The notes: generated by a model not told the origin, from the letters alone. Positions 1 through 10,674 are shown, counted from the stretch's first letter. The stretch is DNA of 37,317 nt from an uncultured Myxococcales bacterium (GCA_903847385.1 CAINDO010000389.1:1-37317); one strand, 5' to 3'. Numbers and translations are program-made.

Positions 1-323
1 CGCCGGCCGGCCCGCCCCGCCTGGTCGTGGACTCACTGAAGATCGTCGGGGGGGCCAGCGCCGGCGACATCAAGCGTCGCATGGCGGCCGCCGAGGCCAC
101 GATCCGCGCCTGCGTCGCCCGCGATCCGTCGCTGAAGGCCGGCGCCCAGGCCGTCGTGAAGGTCGTCGTGGACGGAGACGGCTTCTTCGGCGAGCCCGAG
201 GTCTCCGGCGACGCCGGCCTCGGCCGGTGTGCGGCGGCGGCGGTCAAGGGCGCCCGGCTCGACCGGCGGCCGGACACCGGCGACATCCGGGTCATCGTTC
301 CCCTGCGATTGGAGGCCCCGTGA
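1..323 (+). CDS. AgmX/PglI C-terminal (TonB-like) domain protein, 3' part only
   Basis: The reading frame is open from base 3 with no stop upstream, so this is the 3' end of a longer gene and the GTG at 27 is probably internal. About 100 residues are visible. They match the AgmX/PglI C-terminal domain pattern: an LKIVGG opening, an IRACV segment where the family usually has IRxCY, a VVKVVVDGDG strand (the 'G-V' periplasmic hairpin), a second Cys in GRCAAAAVKG, and a closing IRVIVPLRLE strand. The family is common in Myxococcota, where it ends proteins linked to motility, secretion or envelope functions, and its fold resembles the TonB C-terminus. The stop overlaps the GTG start of the next gene by four bases, so it belongs to the same operon as the cytochrome-like lipoproteins. 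What the missing N-terminal part does cannot be judged here. Confidence 0.75.
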   Translation, partial: PAGPPRLVVDSLKIVGGASAGDIKRRMAAAEATIRACVARDPSLKAGAQAVVKVVVDGDGFFGEPEVSGDAGLGRCAAAAVKGARLDRRPDTGDIRVIVPLRLEAP

Positions 324-775
324 ACACGCCGCGCGTCTTGCTGTGGGCGCTGCTCGGGCTGGCCTCGACCGCCTGCGCCGAGATCGGCCCGGACGTCGGC
401 GAGGCCCTCGAGGTCGACACCGGCGCCTGCATGCTCGAGGACTCGGACCCCGAGACGGACGTCCGCTGGGCGGACGTGAGGTCCGTCATCTTCGCGAAGC
501 GCTGCGGGTGCCACATGACGCCCGCCGGCTTCGGCGCCACGGTGGGCGGTCTGCTGCTGGCCGACCACGCCTCGGCGTTGAAGGGCGGCCGCCACATGAA
601 GGCCGATCCGGCGGTCGTCGCCATCGCCCCCGGCGACCCCTGCGGCAGCTACATCGTGGCCAAGACGGGCAGCACGCCGCCCTTCGGCGCGCGCATGCCC
701 CTGAGCGCGAAGCCTTTGTCCGGTGAAGAGCGTCGACTGCTGATCGACTGGATCGCGGAAGGAGCCCTGCGTTGA
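320..775 (+). CDS. Cytochrome-c-like lipoprotein with CxCH motif
   Basis: 151 residues. I chose GTG 320 because it overlaps the upstream stop as GTGA and gives a lipoprotein signal (LLWALLGLASTAC, lipid-attached Cys at about residue 17). The rest resembles the small c-type cytochrome domain found in planctomycete- and myxobacterial-type proteins: a VRSVIFAKRC start, a GGLLLADHASALKGG segment, a PFGARMPLS segment offering a possible Met ligand, and an LSGEERRLLIDWIAEGA C-terminal helix. The expected CxxCH is one residue short (CGCH), so covalent heme attachment is uncertain. The protein may have lost heme, or bind it or a metal in an unusual way. Two other cysteines (about residues 34 and 112) could form a disulfide. 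It would sit in the outer or inner membrane facing the periplasm. The function is not established. Confidence 0.7.
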   Translation: MNTPRVLLWALLGLASTACAEIGPDVGEALEVDTGACMLEDSDPETDVRWADVRSVIFAKRCGCHMTPAGFGATVGGLLLADHASALKGGRHMKADPAVVAIAPGDPCGSYIVAKTGSTPPFGARMPLSAKPLSGEERRLLIDWIAEGALR

Positions 776-1119
776 GCCGAACTCCCTGGTTGGCCGCCCT
801 GCTCGGCGCGGGGTTCGTCGCCCTGACCGCCTGCGGCGCGGCGCCCAACAGCATCGATGTCAGCGGCTACCCGCCGGACATGCAGGCGCGCTACGACCTC
901 TTCGAGCGTCGCTGCACCCGCTGCCACGAGCTCGAGCGGCCCTTGAACGCCCGCGTGGGCGAGGGCGGCTGGGGCAAGTACGTGCAGCGCATGGCCCGCC
1001 ACCCCGCCGCCGGCATCTCGGCGCAGGAGCAGCGCGAGATCGCGATCTTCCTCGAGTACCACGCCGAGCGCCGCCGCGCGCAGGCCGAGGCCCCGGCCAG
1101 CGCAGGAGGTGCCCCGTGA
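772..1119 (+). CDS. Monoheme cytochrome c lipoprotein
   Basis: 115 residues. The start is TTG 772, overlapping the previous stop as TTGA; the frame opens with a good lipoprotein signal (LLGAGFVALTAC, Cys21). A canonical heme c site, CTRCH, lies at residues 48-52 in the context YDLFERRCTRCHELERPLN. A possible distal Met is in QRMARHP at about residue 74. The ending EQREIAIFLEYHAE is the usual C-terminal helix of small cytochromes c. It is about the length of a single class I-like domain. It would be a lipid-anchored electron carrier. It lies between the CxCH lipoprotein and the heme-motif porin, and all are translationally coupled, so it likely passes electrons to or from those partners. The partner assignment is inference. 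Confidence 0.8.
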   Translation: MSRTPWLAALLGAGFVALTACGAAPNSIDVSGYPPDMQARYDLFERRCTRCHELERPLNARVGEGGWGKYVQRMARHPAAGISAQEQREIAIFLEYHAERRRAQAEAPASAGGAP

Positions 1120-2222
1120 CCGGAGTCGTCTTCTTTGCGGTGCTCATGCTCGCGGACGTGAACTTCGCCGGCAGCATCTACGTGAACCAGCCCACCCTCG
1201 TCACCGAGGCGCAGGGGCAGGACAAACGCGATCTGCTCGGCGACACGAGCTACGGCATGAACGCCGAGGCCGCCTTCAAGGTCGTCGCCGAGGTGCAGGA
1301 CCACGTGTCGGCCAGCGCCAAGGTCTGCTACGGCTGCCACGGCTTCATGGCCGACATGGCCTACTTCGACTGGACCATCGCCGATCAGTTCAACGTGCGC
1401 GCCGGGCGGTTCCCCGTACCCTTCGGCGAGTTCTACCTGCGCCACGACCCGGCCAACCACCGCTCGGCGACGAAGCCTTTGCCCTACGAGATGGGGCGCA
1501 TGCTGCGGCGCAACCAGTTCAACCTGGCGGTGCTCCCCGAGCCCTACCCGGACAACGGCGTCGAGCTCTTCGGTACGTTCCGCGGCGAGACGGCCGAGCT
1601 CTCGTACAACGCCTACGCCGTCTCCGGCCTCAAGGGGGACGCGGCCACCGGCGACCTGGACTTCATCCGCAGCCGCTCCGAGTACATCGCCGACAACAAC
1701 CGCTCGCCGACCGCCGGCGGCCGCCTCACGCTGGCGTTCCCCAACCTGCCGATCTCCGCCTGGCGCTGGTTCGCCCTGGGCCTGAGCGGCATGTGGGGCC
1801 ACTACGACGACGACGAGCTGACCTATCTCCTGGGCGGCGTGGACCTCTACACCCGGGTGCAGAAGATCAACCTGCGCGGCGAGGTCATGTTCCGGCGGAC
1901 CGAGATCCCCAACGCCCAGGCCGCGTTCCGCAACACGCTGCAAGACCTCTACGTCCAGCGCGACGGCTTCTACGTCGAGCTGGACGGGCCGCTCGCCGAT
2001 CACTTCGAGTGGCTCGTCCGCTTCGACGGCTTCCGCCGCAGCGGCGCGCTGCCGGTGGCCTCGACGCTGGAGAGCACCGACTCGCGCATCTACCGCTACA
2101 CGGGCGGCTTCAACATCCTGCCCACCACGGGCGTGAAGCTGAAGCTCTCTTACGAGTACTGGCAGTTCTCGGACTTCCCCGCGGCGCAGATCGTCCATTC
2201 GGGGCTGGTGGGGACGTTCTGA
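1116..2222 (+). CDS. Outer-membrane porin-like beta-barrel protein with a CxxCH heme motif
   Basis: 368 residues. GTG 1116 overlaps the previous stop (GTGA) and has an AGGAGG ribosome site six bases upstream. The N-terminus is a short hydrophobic export signal (residues 1-13). The rest alternates amphipathic strands rich in aromatic residues with polar loops and ends in phenylalanine (GLVGTF), as outer-membrane barrels do. The segment DWTIADQFNVRAGRFPVPFGEF is like the phosphate-selective-porin type, in which this strand pair starts the barrel. The unusual part is CYGCH at residues 71-75, placed at the end of an early strand (VSASAKV). A c-type heme here would put a redox centre at the rim or wall of the barrel. 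Which face of the membrane it is on cannot be told from sequence. Porin-cytochrome conduits of the MtrAB type are known, but there porin and cytochrome are separate proteins. The role as an electron conduit is inference. Confidence 0.7.
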   Translation: MTGVVFFAVLMLADVNFAGSIYVNQPTLVTEAQGQDKRDLLGDTSYGMNAEAAFKVVAEVQDHVSASAKVCYGCHGFMADMAYFDWTIADQFNVRAGRFPVPFGEFYLRHDPANHRSATKPLPYEMGRMLRRNQFNLAVLPEPYPDNGVELFGTFRGETAELSYNAYAVSGLKGDAATGDLDFIRSRSEYIADNNRSPTAGGRLTLAFPNLPISAWRWFALGLSGMWGHYDDDELTYLLGGVDLYTRVQKINLRGEVMFRRTEIPNAQAAFRNTLQDLYVQRDGFYVELDGPLADHFEWLVRFDGFRRSGALPVASTLESTDSRIYRYTGGFNILPTTGVKLKLSYEYWQFSDFPAAQIVHSGLVGTF

Positions 2223-2224
2223 AG

Positions 2225-2863
2225 ATGACCATGTCCAACTCGATCGTGACACCCCGCCGGGGGTTCCTGAAGCAGCTCGGCCTCGGCCTGACGGCCTTTC
2301 CGCTCGCCGCGTGTTTCCCGCGCGCCGGGGAGACCACGCAGGGCGCGGGCGGGAGCGGGGGTGGGGGCGGCGCCGGGGGCGGGCTCTTGCCGCTGGACGA
2401 GGCCGAGGCGCAGGTCCTCGCGGCGGAGTTCCTCATGGAGGACTACGCCATCTTCGCCTACACCGCGGCCGCGCCGGCGCTGGACGACGCCACCCGGGCG
2501 GTGGCGACGCTCTTCCGCGACCACCACAAGGCCCACCAGGACCACGCCGGCGAGACCCTCATCGCCCGCGGCCTCTCGGCGCCGACGCCGCCGGCCACCT
2601 ACGACGTCGAGCTGCCGAGCGATCCCATCGCCATCCTGCGGCTCGCGCTCAGCCTGGAGGCCCAGGCGGTCAACGGTTACCACGCCTTCGTGGCCCAGCA
2701 CGGCGATCCGGCCCTGCGCACGGTGGCCGCCAGCATCCTGGCCTGCGAGGTCACGCACGCCGTGTCGCTCCTGCAGGCCCTCGGCGACGACGCCGCGCTG
2801 ACCTTCGCCTTCGCGACGGACCTGCCGTCGCACGTCAATGTGTTTCTGACCGGCTATCCTTGA
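2225..2863 (+). CDS. Tat-exported ferritin-like domain lipoprotein
   Basis: 212 residues, two bases after the porin gene. A twin-arginine signal (RRGFLKQLG) is followed by a lipobox-like LAAC, so it is probably exported folded and lipid-anchored. A Gly-rich linker (about residues 39-54) leads to a four-helix bundle. Candidate metal ligands appear in ferritin-like order: MEDYAIFAY in helix 1, RDHHKAHQDH in helix 2, SLEAQAVNGYHAF in helix 3 and CEVTHAVSLLQ in helix 4. The spacing suits a di-iron or di-manganese site. Tat export fits insertion of the metal in the cytoplasm. ATG 2225 is used here; ATG 2231 two codons later is also possible. Its place at the end of a cytochrome/porin operon suggests metal oxidation or peroxide handling in the envelope, but the substrate is unknown. 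Confidence 0.75.
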   Translation: MTMSNSIVTPRRGFLKQLGLGLTAFPLAACFPRAGETTQGAGGSGGGGGAGGGLLPLDEAEAQVLAAEFLMEDYAIFAYTAAAPALDDATRAVATLFRDHHKAHQDHAGETLIARGLSAPTPPATYDVELPSDPIAILRLALSLEAQAVNGYHAFVAQHGDPALRTVAASILACEVTHAVSLLQALGDDAALTFAFATDLPSHVNVFLTGYP

Positions 2864-2890
2864 CCCGCGCCCATCGGTGCGCAGGATCGT
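2860..2890 (+). promoter_or_regulatory. Possible sigma-70-type promoter for clpSA
   Basis: TTGACC (2860-2865) overlaps the ferritin-like gene's stop and is followed after 19 bases by GATCGT. The -10 is weak and the spacing is long, so this is only a candidate for separate expression of clpS and clpA. Confidence 0.25.
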
Positions 2891-2896
2891 GACTCC

Positions 2897-3256
2897 ATGA
2901 GCACCCCCAAGAAGCCCGGCGGCAACGACCGCCGCGACGACGACCTCGGCCGCGAGCGACGCGAAGGCGTCGGCACGCTGACCCGCAAGCAGACGAAGCG
3001 TCCGCCGCTTTACAAGGTGCTGCTGCACAACGACGACTACACCACGCGCGACTTCGTGGTGCTGGTCCTGGTCCGGTACTTCCACAAGAACCAGACCGAG
3101 GCGACGCACATCATGCTGCACGTCCACCACAACGGCATGGGCGTCGCCGGCATCTACCCCTACGACATCGCCTCGACGAAGAAGCACCAGGTCGAGCAGC
3201 TCGCGCGCCAGTACGAGATGCCCCTCAAGCTCAGCCTCGAGCCGGAAGACGGTTGA
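2897..3256 (+). CDS. clpS: ATP-dependent Clp protease adaptor ClpS
   Basis: 119 residues, slightly longer than typical ClpS because of a charged N-terminal extension (residues 1-35, KKPGGNDRRDDD...). ClpS delivers N-end-rule substrates to the ClpA unfoldase in the cytoplasm. The substrate-pocket signature is clear: LLHNDDYTTRDFVV at about residues 38-52, the helix VRYFHKNQTEATHIMLHVHHNG, and GVAGIYPYDIA. The flexible N-terminal extension is the part that in known ClpS proteins enters the ClpA pore. It is separated from clpA by 25 bases, the standard clpS-clpA arrangement. Confidence 0.97.
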   Translation: MSTPKKPGGNDRRDDDLGRERREGVGTLTRKQTKRPPLYKVLLHNDDYTTRDFVVLVLVRYFHKNQTEATHIMLHVHHNGMGVAGIYPYDIASTKKHQVEQLARQYEMPLKLSLEPEDG

Positions 3257-3281
3257 CCCGCCAGGTGAGGATCGAGTTCCC

Positions 3282-5665
<2,384 letters not shown>

Positions 5666-5669
<4 letters not shown>

Positions 5670-8600
5670 ACGCGGTCGAGGCCCCGTTCATCGCCGAACG
5701 CTTCCGGCTCGAGCGCCCGCTCGGGGCCGGGGGCATGGGCGTCGTTTACGCGGCCTTCGACATCCAGGCGGACGACCACCCGGTCGCGCTGAAGATGCAG
5801 CGTCATCCGGACGAGGCGTCCACGCAGCGGTTTCTGCGCGAGGCCGAGATCCTCGCGGGCGTGCGGACGCCGGGCATCGTGGGCTACCGCGGGCACGGGC
5901 AGCTCGAGGACGGCCGCGTGTGGATCGCCCTGGAGTGGCTGGTCGGCGAGACCCTGCAGCAGCGGCTCCTGCGCGGCTCGCTCGCGCCCGTCGAGGCCCT
6001 GGCGCTCTGCGCCCGCGTGGCGGGCTCGCTGGCGCAATTGCACGCCCGGGGCGTGGTCCACCGCGACATCAAACCGGAGAACCTCTTTCTCCGCGGGGCG
6101 GACCCGGCGGACGTGTGCCTGCTGGATCTGGGCATCGCCCGGCTCATGGACCCGGAGCGCCGGACGACGCGGCAGGGCATGGTGGTCGGCACGCCGGCCT
6201 ACATGGCCCCGGAGCAGGCGCGGGCCGCGCCGGAGCTGGACCACCGCGCCGACCTCTACGCCCTGGGGGTCGTGCTCTACGAGTGCCTGAGCGGCCGCCA
6301 GGCCTGGCCCGGGGAGAACCCCCTGGCGGTGATGGTCAAGCTCCTGGTGGAGCCCGCACCCCGCCTGGCCCATGCCCGCCCGGACCTCGCGGGACCGCTG
6401 GACGCGCTCGTCGCTCGTTTGATGGCCTTTCGCCCCGCCGAGCGCCCGCCGACGGCCGAGGTCTGCGCCGCCGAGATCGCCGCCCTCGTCGGCCGCCTGG
6501 AGGCCCTGCCCGCCGTCGCCCTCGCGGGCACGCAGACCCCACCGCCGGCCCTCGCGCCGGCCCCGAGCGCCCTGGGCGCCGCGGAGCTGCGCATCTGCAC
6601 CCTGCTGCTGGTCGCCGACGCCGCGGGGGGCGCCCCGGCGGCCTCCGAAGCCGAACGTTGGCAGGCCCACGTGGACACGCTGCTCGCCGAGAACGAGGCC
6701 ACCTCGGCCATTCTGGCGGATGGCTCGTTGCTGATCGTCTTCGCCGGTCGGGACATGCCCACGGACCAGGCGGCGCGCGCGGCCCGGTGCGCCCTGGCGC
6801 TGGCCGCGCACCGGGAGACGGCCTCGGTCGTCGTGGCCACGGGCGCGCTGCGCCTGCCGCCGGACGCCACGGACGCGCCACCCCTGGGGCAGGTCATCGA
6901 CCGCGCCGTCGACGCGCTCCACGCCACGGCGCCGAGCCGCGTCCGCCTGGACGCCACCACGGCCGGCCTGCTGGACGCCCGCTTCGTCCTGGCCGAGCCG
7001 CTGCCCGGCGAGTCGGGCGAGCGCATCCTGCTCGGCGAGATCGAGCCGGCCTCCCGGGCCCGCCTGGTGCGCGGCCGGCCCTCGCCGTTCGTGGGGCGCG
7101 AGCGCGAGCTGCTGCTGATGGACGCCTGGCTGCGCGAGACCGTCCAGAGCCGGCGCGCGCGGTCCGTCACGGTCCATGGCGCCGCGGGGCTGGGCAAGAC
7201 GCGGCTGCGCGACGAGCTGCTGGCCCGCTGGATGACCACCCAGCCCATGGTGCTGGCCATCACTGGGAGCTGCCCCGAGCGCGGCGCGCACGGCGCCGGC
7301 ATGCGTGACCTGCTGCTCCACGCCGTCGGCACCGCCGCGACGGAGCCGGCGGACCATCGCCGCCATCGCTTGCGGGCCTGGCTCGGCTTGAACCTCGCCG
7401 AGGACACCGTGCAGCGGGCGCTGCCCTTCCTGGCCGAGCTCCTGGGCATCTCCGACGCCACCTCGCCCTCACCGCTGCTCGTCGCCGCCCGCGGGGCCCC
7501 CGAGGAGATGGCCGAGGCCGTCAATCGGGCGGTCACCGAGGCGCTGCGCGGCCTTTTGGGGCAGGGGCCCGTGGCGCTCGTGCTCGACGACGCCCAGCGG
7601 ATCGATCCGGGCACCCATGCCATGCTCACGCGGGCGCTGGCGGTGCTCCACGACCAGCCGCTCTTCGTGGTCCGTCTGCAGCGCACGCCGCCGGACGCCG
7701 GGCCGGGGCCGGGGCCCCGCGCGGACCTGCCCCTGCCGCCCCTCGCGGACACCGCGGCGGACCGCTTCGTGGCCGCCGTGCTCGGGGGCGCGCCGGAGCT
7801 GCGGGCCCGCCTCGTCGCGCGGGCCGCCGGCGTGCCGTACCTGCTCGAGGAGCTCGTGCGCGCCGCCGCCGACGGCGAGGGCGACCGCCTGCCCGAGACC
7901 GTGCTGGCCATGGTCCAGGCGCGCATCGCCCTCCAGGGCGCCCTGGAGAAGCGGGTCCTGCGCGCCGCGAGCATCTTCGGCGTGGCCTTCAACGGGGCGG
8001 GCGTGGCCCATCTGCTGCCGGACGTGCCCTTCGCCGCCCTGGACGCCGCGTTGGTCACACTCGCCGGCGCCGAGCTGCTGGATGCCCGGGTCGGCGGCTG
8101 GCGCTTCGCCCAGGAGACCATTCGTGAAGCCGCCTACGCGATGCTCACGCCCGAGGATCGCCTGGCCGGCCACGCCCGGGCCGCCGACTGGCTGCGCTTG
8201 CAGGCCCCCGGGTCGAGCTGGGAGATCGCCGAGCACCTGATCTCCGCGGACCAGGCCGAGGCGGCCGCGCGGTACTTCGTGCAGGCGGCCGACCTGAGCC
8301 TGGAGCGAAACGACCTCACGGGCGCGACGGAGCTGGCCAATCGCGGCCTCGCCGCCTGCGCGGGCGTCGCGGGCGCCGACCCGAACGCCGTGGCCGCCGT
8401 GGGCGCGCTGCACCAGGTCCTGGCCCACGTCGCCGGCTGGCAGGGCCGTCGTGTCGAGCTGGCCCACCACGCCGAGCAGGCGCTCCAGCGCCTCGCGCCT
8501 CCGAGCCTGCACTGGTTCCGCGCCCTGGGCGACTGGATCACGGTTCAGACGGACTTCGACGACCCGCGGGCCCGCACCCGCCTCGACGCGCTGATCGAGG

Positions 8601-9568
8601 CCGCCGAGCGCGCCGACCGCCCCGAACTGCGCGCGGCGGCGGCGATGTGCCTGTGCCGGGTGGCCGCGCGGGTGTCCGAGCGGGGCGCGAACGCGCAGAC
8701 GGAGGCCCTGTTCCGGGTGGCCTTCGACCTGGGGCGCGAGGCCGACCTGCTGCCCCCCGCCGGGGCCATGGTGCAACGCACCATCGCCGCGCGCGCATGG
8801 CGGCACGGGGACGTCGGCACCGCCCGGGCGGCCCTGCGGCGCGCGCTCTACGAGTTCGAACGTTCGGGCTTCGAGCGGCCCGCCGCGGGCGTGCGCGGCA
8901 ACCTCGGGGCCATCTGCAATGAGCTCGGCCTCTACGACGAGGCCCTCGCCCTGCTGGACGAGACCGTGCGCGAGGCCGGGCGTCTCGGGCTCGTCCGCGT
9001 CGAGGCCGCGGCCTGGCACAACCTCGGGCACACGCTGTTCCGCGTCGGGCGCCTGGAAGAGGCCGAGGAGGCCGAGTTGACCGCGCTCTCGTACTTCGAC
9101 GCCCAGGCCGACGGCCTGATGGCCGGCGCGGCGCGCTGTTACCTGGCGCGCATCCACACGCACCAGGGGCGCCCGGCCCAGGCCGAGGGCGAGGCCCGGC
9201 GGGCCGCGGCCGCCCTCGTCGACGCCGCCGTGCCCCTGTACGTCCTGGCCCAGACGACCCTCACCGAGGCCCTGCTGGCCCAGGACCGCGCGGACGCCGC
9301 CTGCCGGGCCGCCGAGGACGCCGCGCGCGCCGCCGACACGCTCGCGGCCCTCGGTGAGGGCGAGATCCTCTTCGCGGTCATGCACGGCGAGGCGCTGGAC
9401 GCCGCCGGCCGCCCCGCCGAGGCGGCGCTGCGCTTCGAACACGCCCGCCGGGCCGTCCTGCGGCGCGCCGAGGCGCTCGCCGAGCCCGAGGTCCGCGAGG
9501 CCTGGACGACCCAGGTCGCCGAGAACGTCCAGGCCATGACCCGCGCTGCGCAGATGGGCGCGCCGTGA
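5666..9568 (+). CDS. Ser/Thr protein kinase fused to cyclase-like, AAA ATPase and TPR-like regions
   Basis: 1300 residues, starting at GTG 5666 on the last bases of clpA. Residues 13-275 form a Hanks-type kinase: glycine loop GAGGMGVVY, VALKM lysine, HRDIKPEN (about 132), DLG in place of DFG (about 154), and GTPAYMAPEQ. Residues about 305-465 look like a degenerate nucleotide-cyclase fold without a recognisable metal-binding set. Residues about 470-730 hold an ATPase of the predictor/AAA-16 type that opens with SPFVGRERELLLMDAWL, with Walker A GAAGLGKT (about 505) and Walker B VALVLDDAQ (about 640). The rest, to the end, is alpha-helical and TPR-like (Ala/Leu-rich repeats such as LGLYDEALALLDETVREAGRLG). 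There is no transmembrane segment, so it is cytoplasmic. Such kinase-ATPase-TPR giants are typical of myxobacteria; the substrate is unknown. The coupling to clpA suggests a link to protein quality control, which is inference. Confidence 0.9.
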
Positions 9569-9624
9569 ATCCGCCGGGCCCGTGGCGCGTCCGTGGGGGA
9601 GGGCCCCCTCGCCCCGGAGTGACC

Positions 9625-10272
9625 ATGCCGACCATCGCGCGTTCGCTCGTCCTCGCCGTGCTGGCCCTGTCGGCCTGCGGCGCGCCCGCCTATGTGCAGC
9701 CCGTGCCGCCGCCCGCGCCGCCGCCGGTCGTCGTCTACGTTCAGGCGCCCGCCCCGGCCCCGGCGGTCGCGCCGCCGCAGACCCCGGCCCGCGTCGAAGT
9801 GGTGGTCCTGCCCGTCAGCCCCCCCGTCTCGCGCCCGGCCCCGCCGGTGCGCCTGCGGCACCCGGTGGTCTTTGTCGGCCGGCCGGGAACTTGGGGCCTG
9901 CGTCCCACCCCGCCGGACCACCCGCGGCGCCACGCGAAGCCACCGCGGCGCCACGCCGAGCGGCCGGACCGGCGAGAGCGTGCGCGTGAACCGGAACGCG
10001 GGCACGATCGCGACGCCGACCGCCCGGAGCGCCGTGAGCGCGGGCACGACCGCGACGCGGACCGACCGGCCCGACCGGATCGCCGAGAGCGCGACCGCGA
10101 AGCCGACCGCCCCGAGCGCCGCGAGCGCGAGAAGCCCCCCGTCCGCGGCCCGGCGATGCGCGTCCGAAAGGTCGTCGGGCGCCCCGTGGTCGCGCCCCGC
10201 CCCGCCGCCCCGCCGAGCGCGACCCCCGGCCGCCCGCCGTTCGCCCCGAGAAAGCCCCCGCGCCACCGATGA
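9625..10272 (+). CDS. Arg/Asp-rich low-complexity lipoprotein
   Basis: 215 residues. I chose ATG 9625 over a GTG 60 bases upstream because it has GGAG a few bases before it and gives a clean lipoprotein signal (IARSLVLAVLALSAC, Cys at about 18). After the anchor comes a Pro/Ala/Val-rich stretch (YVQPVPPPAPPP and similar), then a highly charged region built on RDADRPERRERG-type repeats, and a Pro/Arg-rich end. Nothing in it suggests an enzyme. Such proteins may act as envelope spacers or bind polyanions, but no function can be assigned. Its last codons (PPRHR) are copied in the short repeat downstream, and its TGA overlaps an ATG (ATGA). Confidence 0.65.
   Translation: MPTIARSLVLAVLALSACGAPAYVQPVPPPAPPPVVVYVQAPAPAPAVAPPQTPARVEVVVLPVSPPVSRPAPPVRLRHPVVFVGRPGTWGLRPTPPDHPRRHAKPPRRHAERPDRRERAREPERGHDRDADRPERRERGHDRDADRPARPDRRERDREADRPERREREKPPVRGPAMRVRKVVGRPVVAPRPAAPPSATPGRPPFAPRKPPRHR
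9997..10131 (+). repeat. Degenerate coding tandem repeat (HDRDADRPERRERG units)
   Basis: Inside the lipoprotein gene, a unit of about 14-20 codons recurs about three times. It encodes HDRDADRPERRERG, then HDRDADRPARPDRRER, then DREADRPERRERE. The DNA copies are imperfect (GGCACGAtCGCGACGC against GGCACGAcCGCGACGC), so the repeat is old or under protein-level selection for charge. Confidence 0.7.
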
Positions 10273-10311
10273 AGCCCCCCCACCGATGAAGCCCCCCCAC
10301 CGATGAAGCCC
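10269..10311 (+). repeat. 17-bp tandem repeat forming ATGA-linked mini-ORFs
   Basis: The unit ATGAAGCCCCCCCACCG occurs twice exactly (10269, 10286), and the third copy (10303) starts the next gene with ATGAAGCCC. Because 17 is not a multiple of three, each ATG is in a different frame. The first two each encode only MKPPHR and stop at a TGA overlapping the next ATG. The upstream gene's own TGA also overlaps the first ATG. A ribosome could therefore step from gene to gene through two six-codon cistrons. The unit resembles the final codons of the upstream gene, so it probably arose by duplication of the junction. Confidence 0.85.
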
Positions 10312-10674
10312 TCGACCCTCGCCCTCGCCCTCGGCGCCCAGCTCGGCGCGATCCTGCTCGCCTTCGGGGTCCAGCGCGCCGTCACCGGCGGCTCGGCCAG
10401 CGGCCTGCCCTTCATCGTCGGCGGCATCTTCGGCACGCAGCTCGGCGCGCTCCGGCACGCCCGCCTGCCGGGGAGCGTGAACGACGCCCGCGCCAGGGGC
10501 ACCCTGAGCGCCGTGCTGTGCGTCGGCGCGCTCGCCTGCGGCCTCGGCCTGCAGGTCGCCTTCGCGCCCTTCGTGGCGCCGGAGATCACGCTGGGCTTCG
10601 CCGCCGTCGGCAGCGCGGTCTTCCCCTGGGTGCTGTTCAACCAGATGTGGCGCGCGGTCCGCCCGAAGGGTTGA
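10303..10674 (+). CDS. Small four-helix membrane protein, unknown function
   Basis: 123 residues. Four hydrophobic segments are visible: about residues 6-26, 36-52, 67-88 and 92-113. The loops are short and the tail is positively charged (MWRAVRPKG). No motif links it to a known family in my reading. It could be a small inner-membrane protein of the DUF type. The start is the third copy of the 17-bp repeat; it has no separate ribosome site beyond the upstream G-poor repeat, so it probably depends on translational coupling with the lipoprotein gene. Confidence 0.65.
   Translation: MKPSTLALALGAQLGAILLAFGVQRAVTGGSASGLPFIVGGIFGTQLGALRHARLPGSVNDARARGTLSAVLCVGALACGLGLQVAFAPFVAPEITLGFAAVGSAVFPWVLFNQMWRAVRPKG

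Noticed and set aside
9565-9624. GTG 9565 as the start of the Arg/Asp-rich lipoprotein
   Set aside because: It would add 20 Pro/Gly-rich residues before the signal peptide and spoil the lipoprotein signal; ATG 9625 has GGAG upstream.
9997-10131. Repeat region as a CRISPR array
   Set aside because: Units are imperfect, have no spacers of constant length, and are in frame within a coding sequence.
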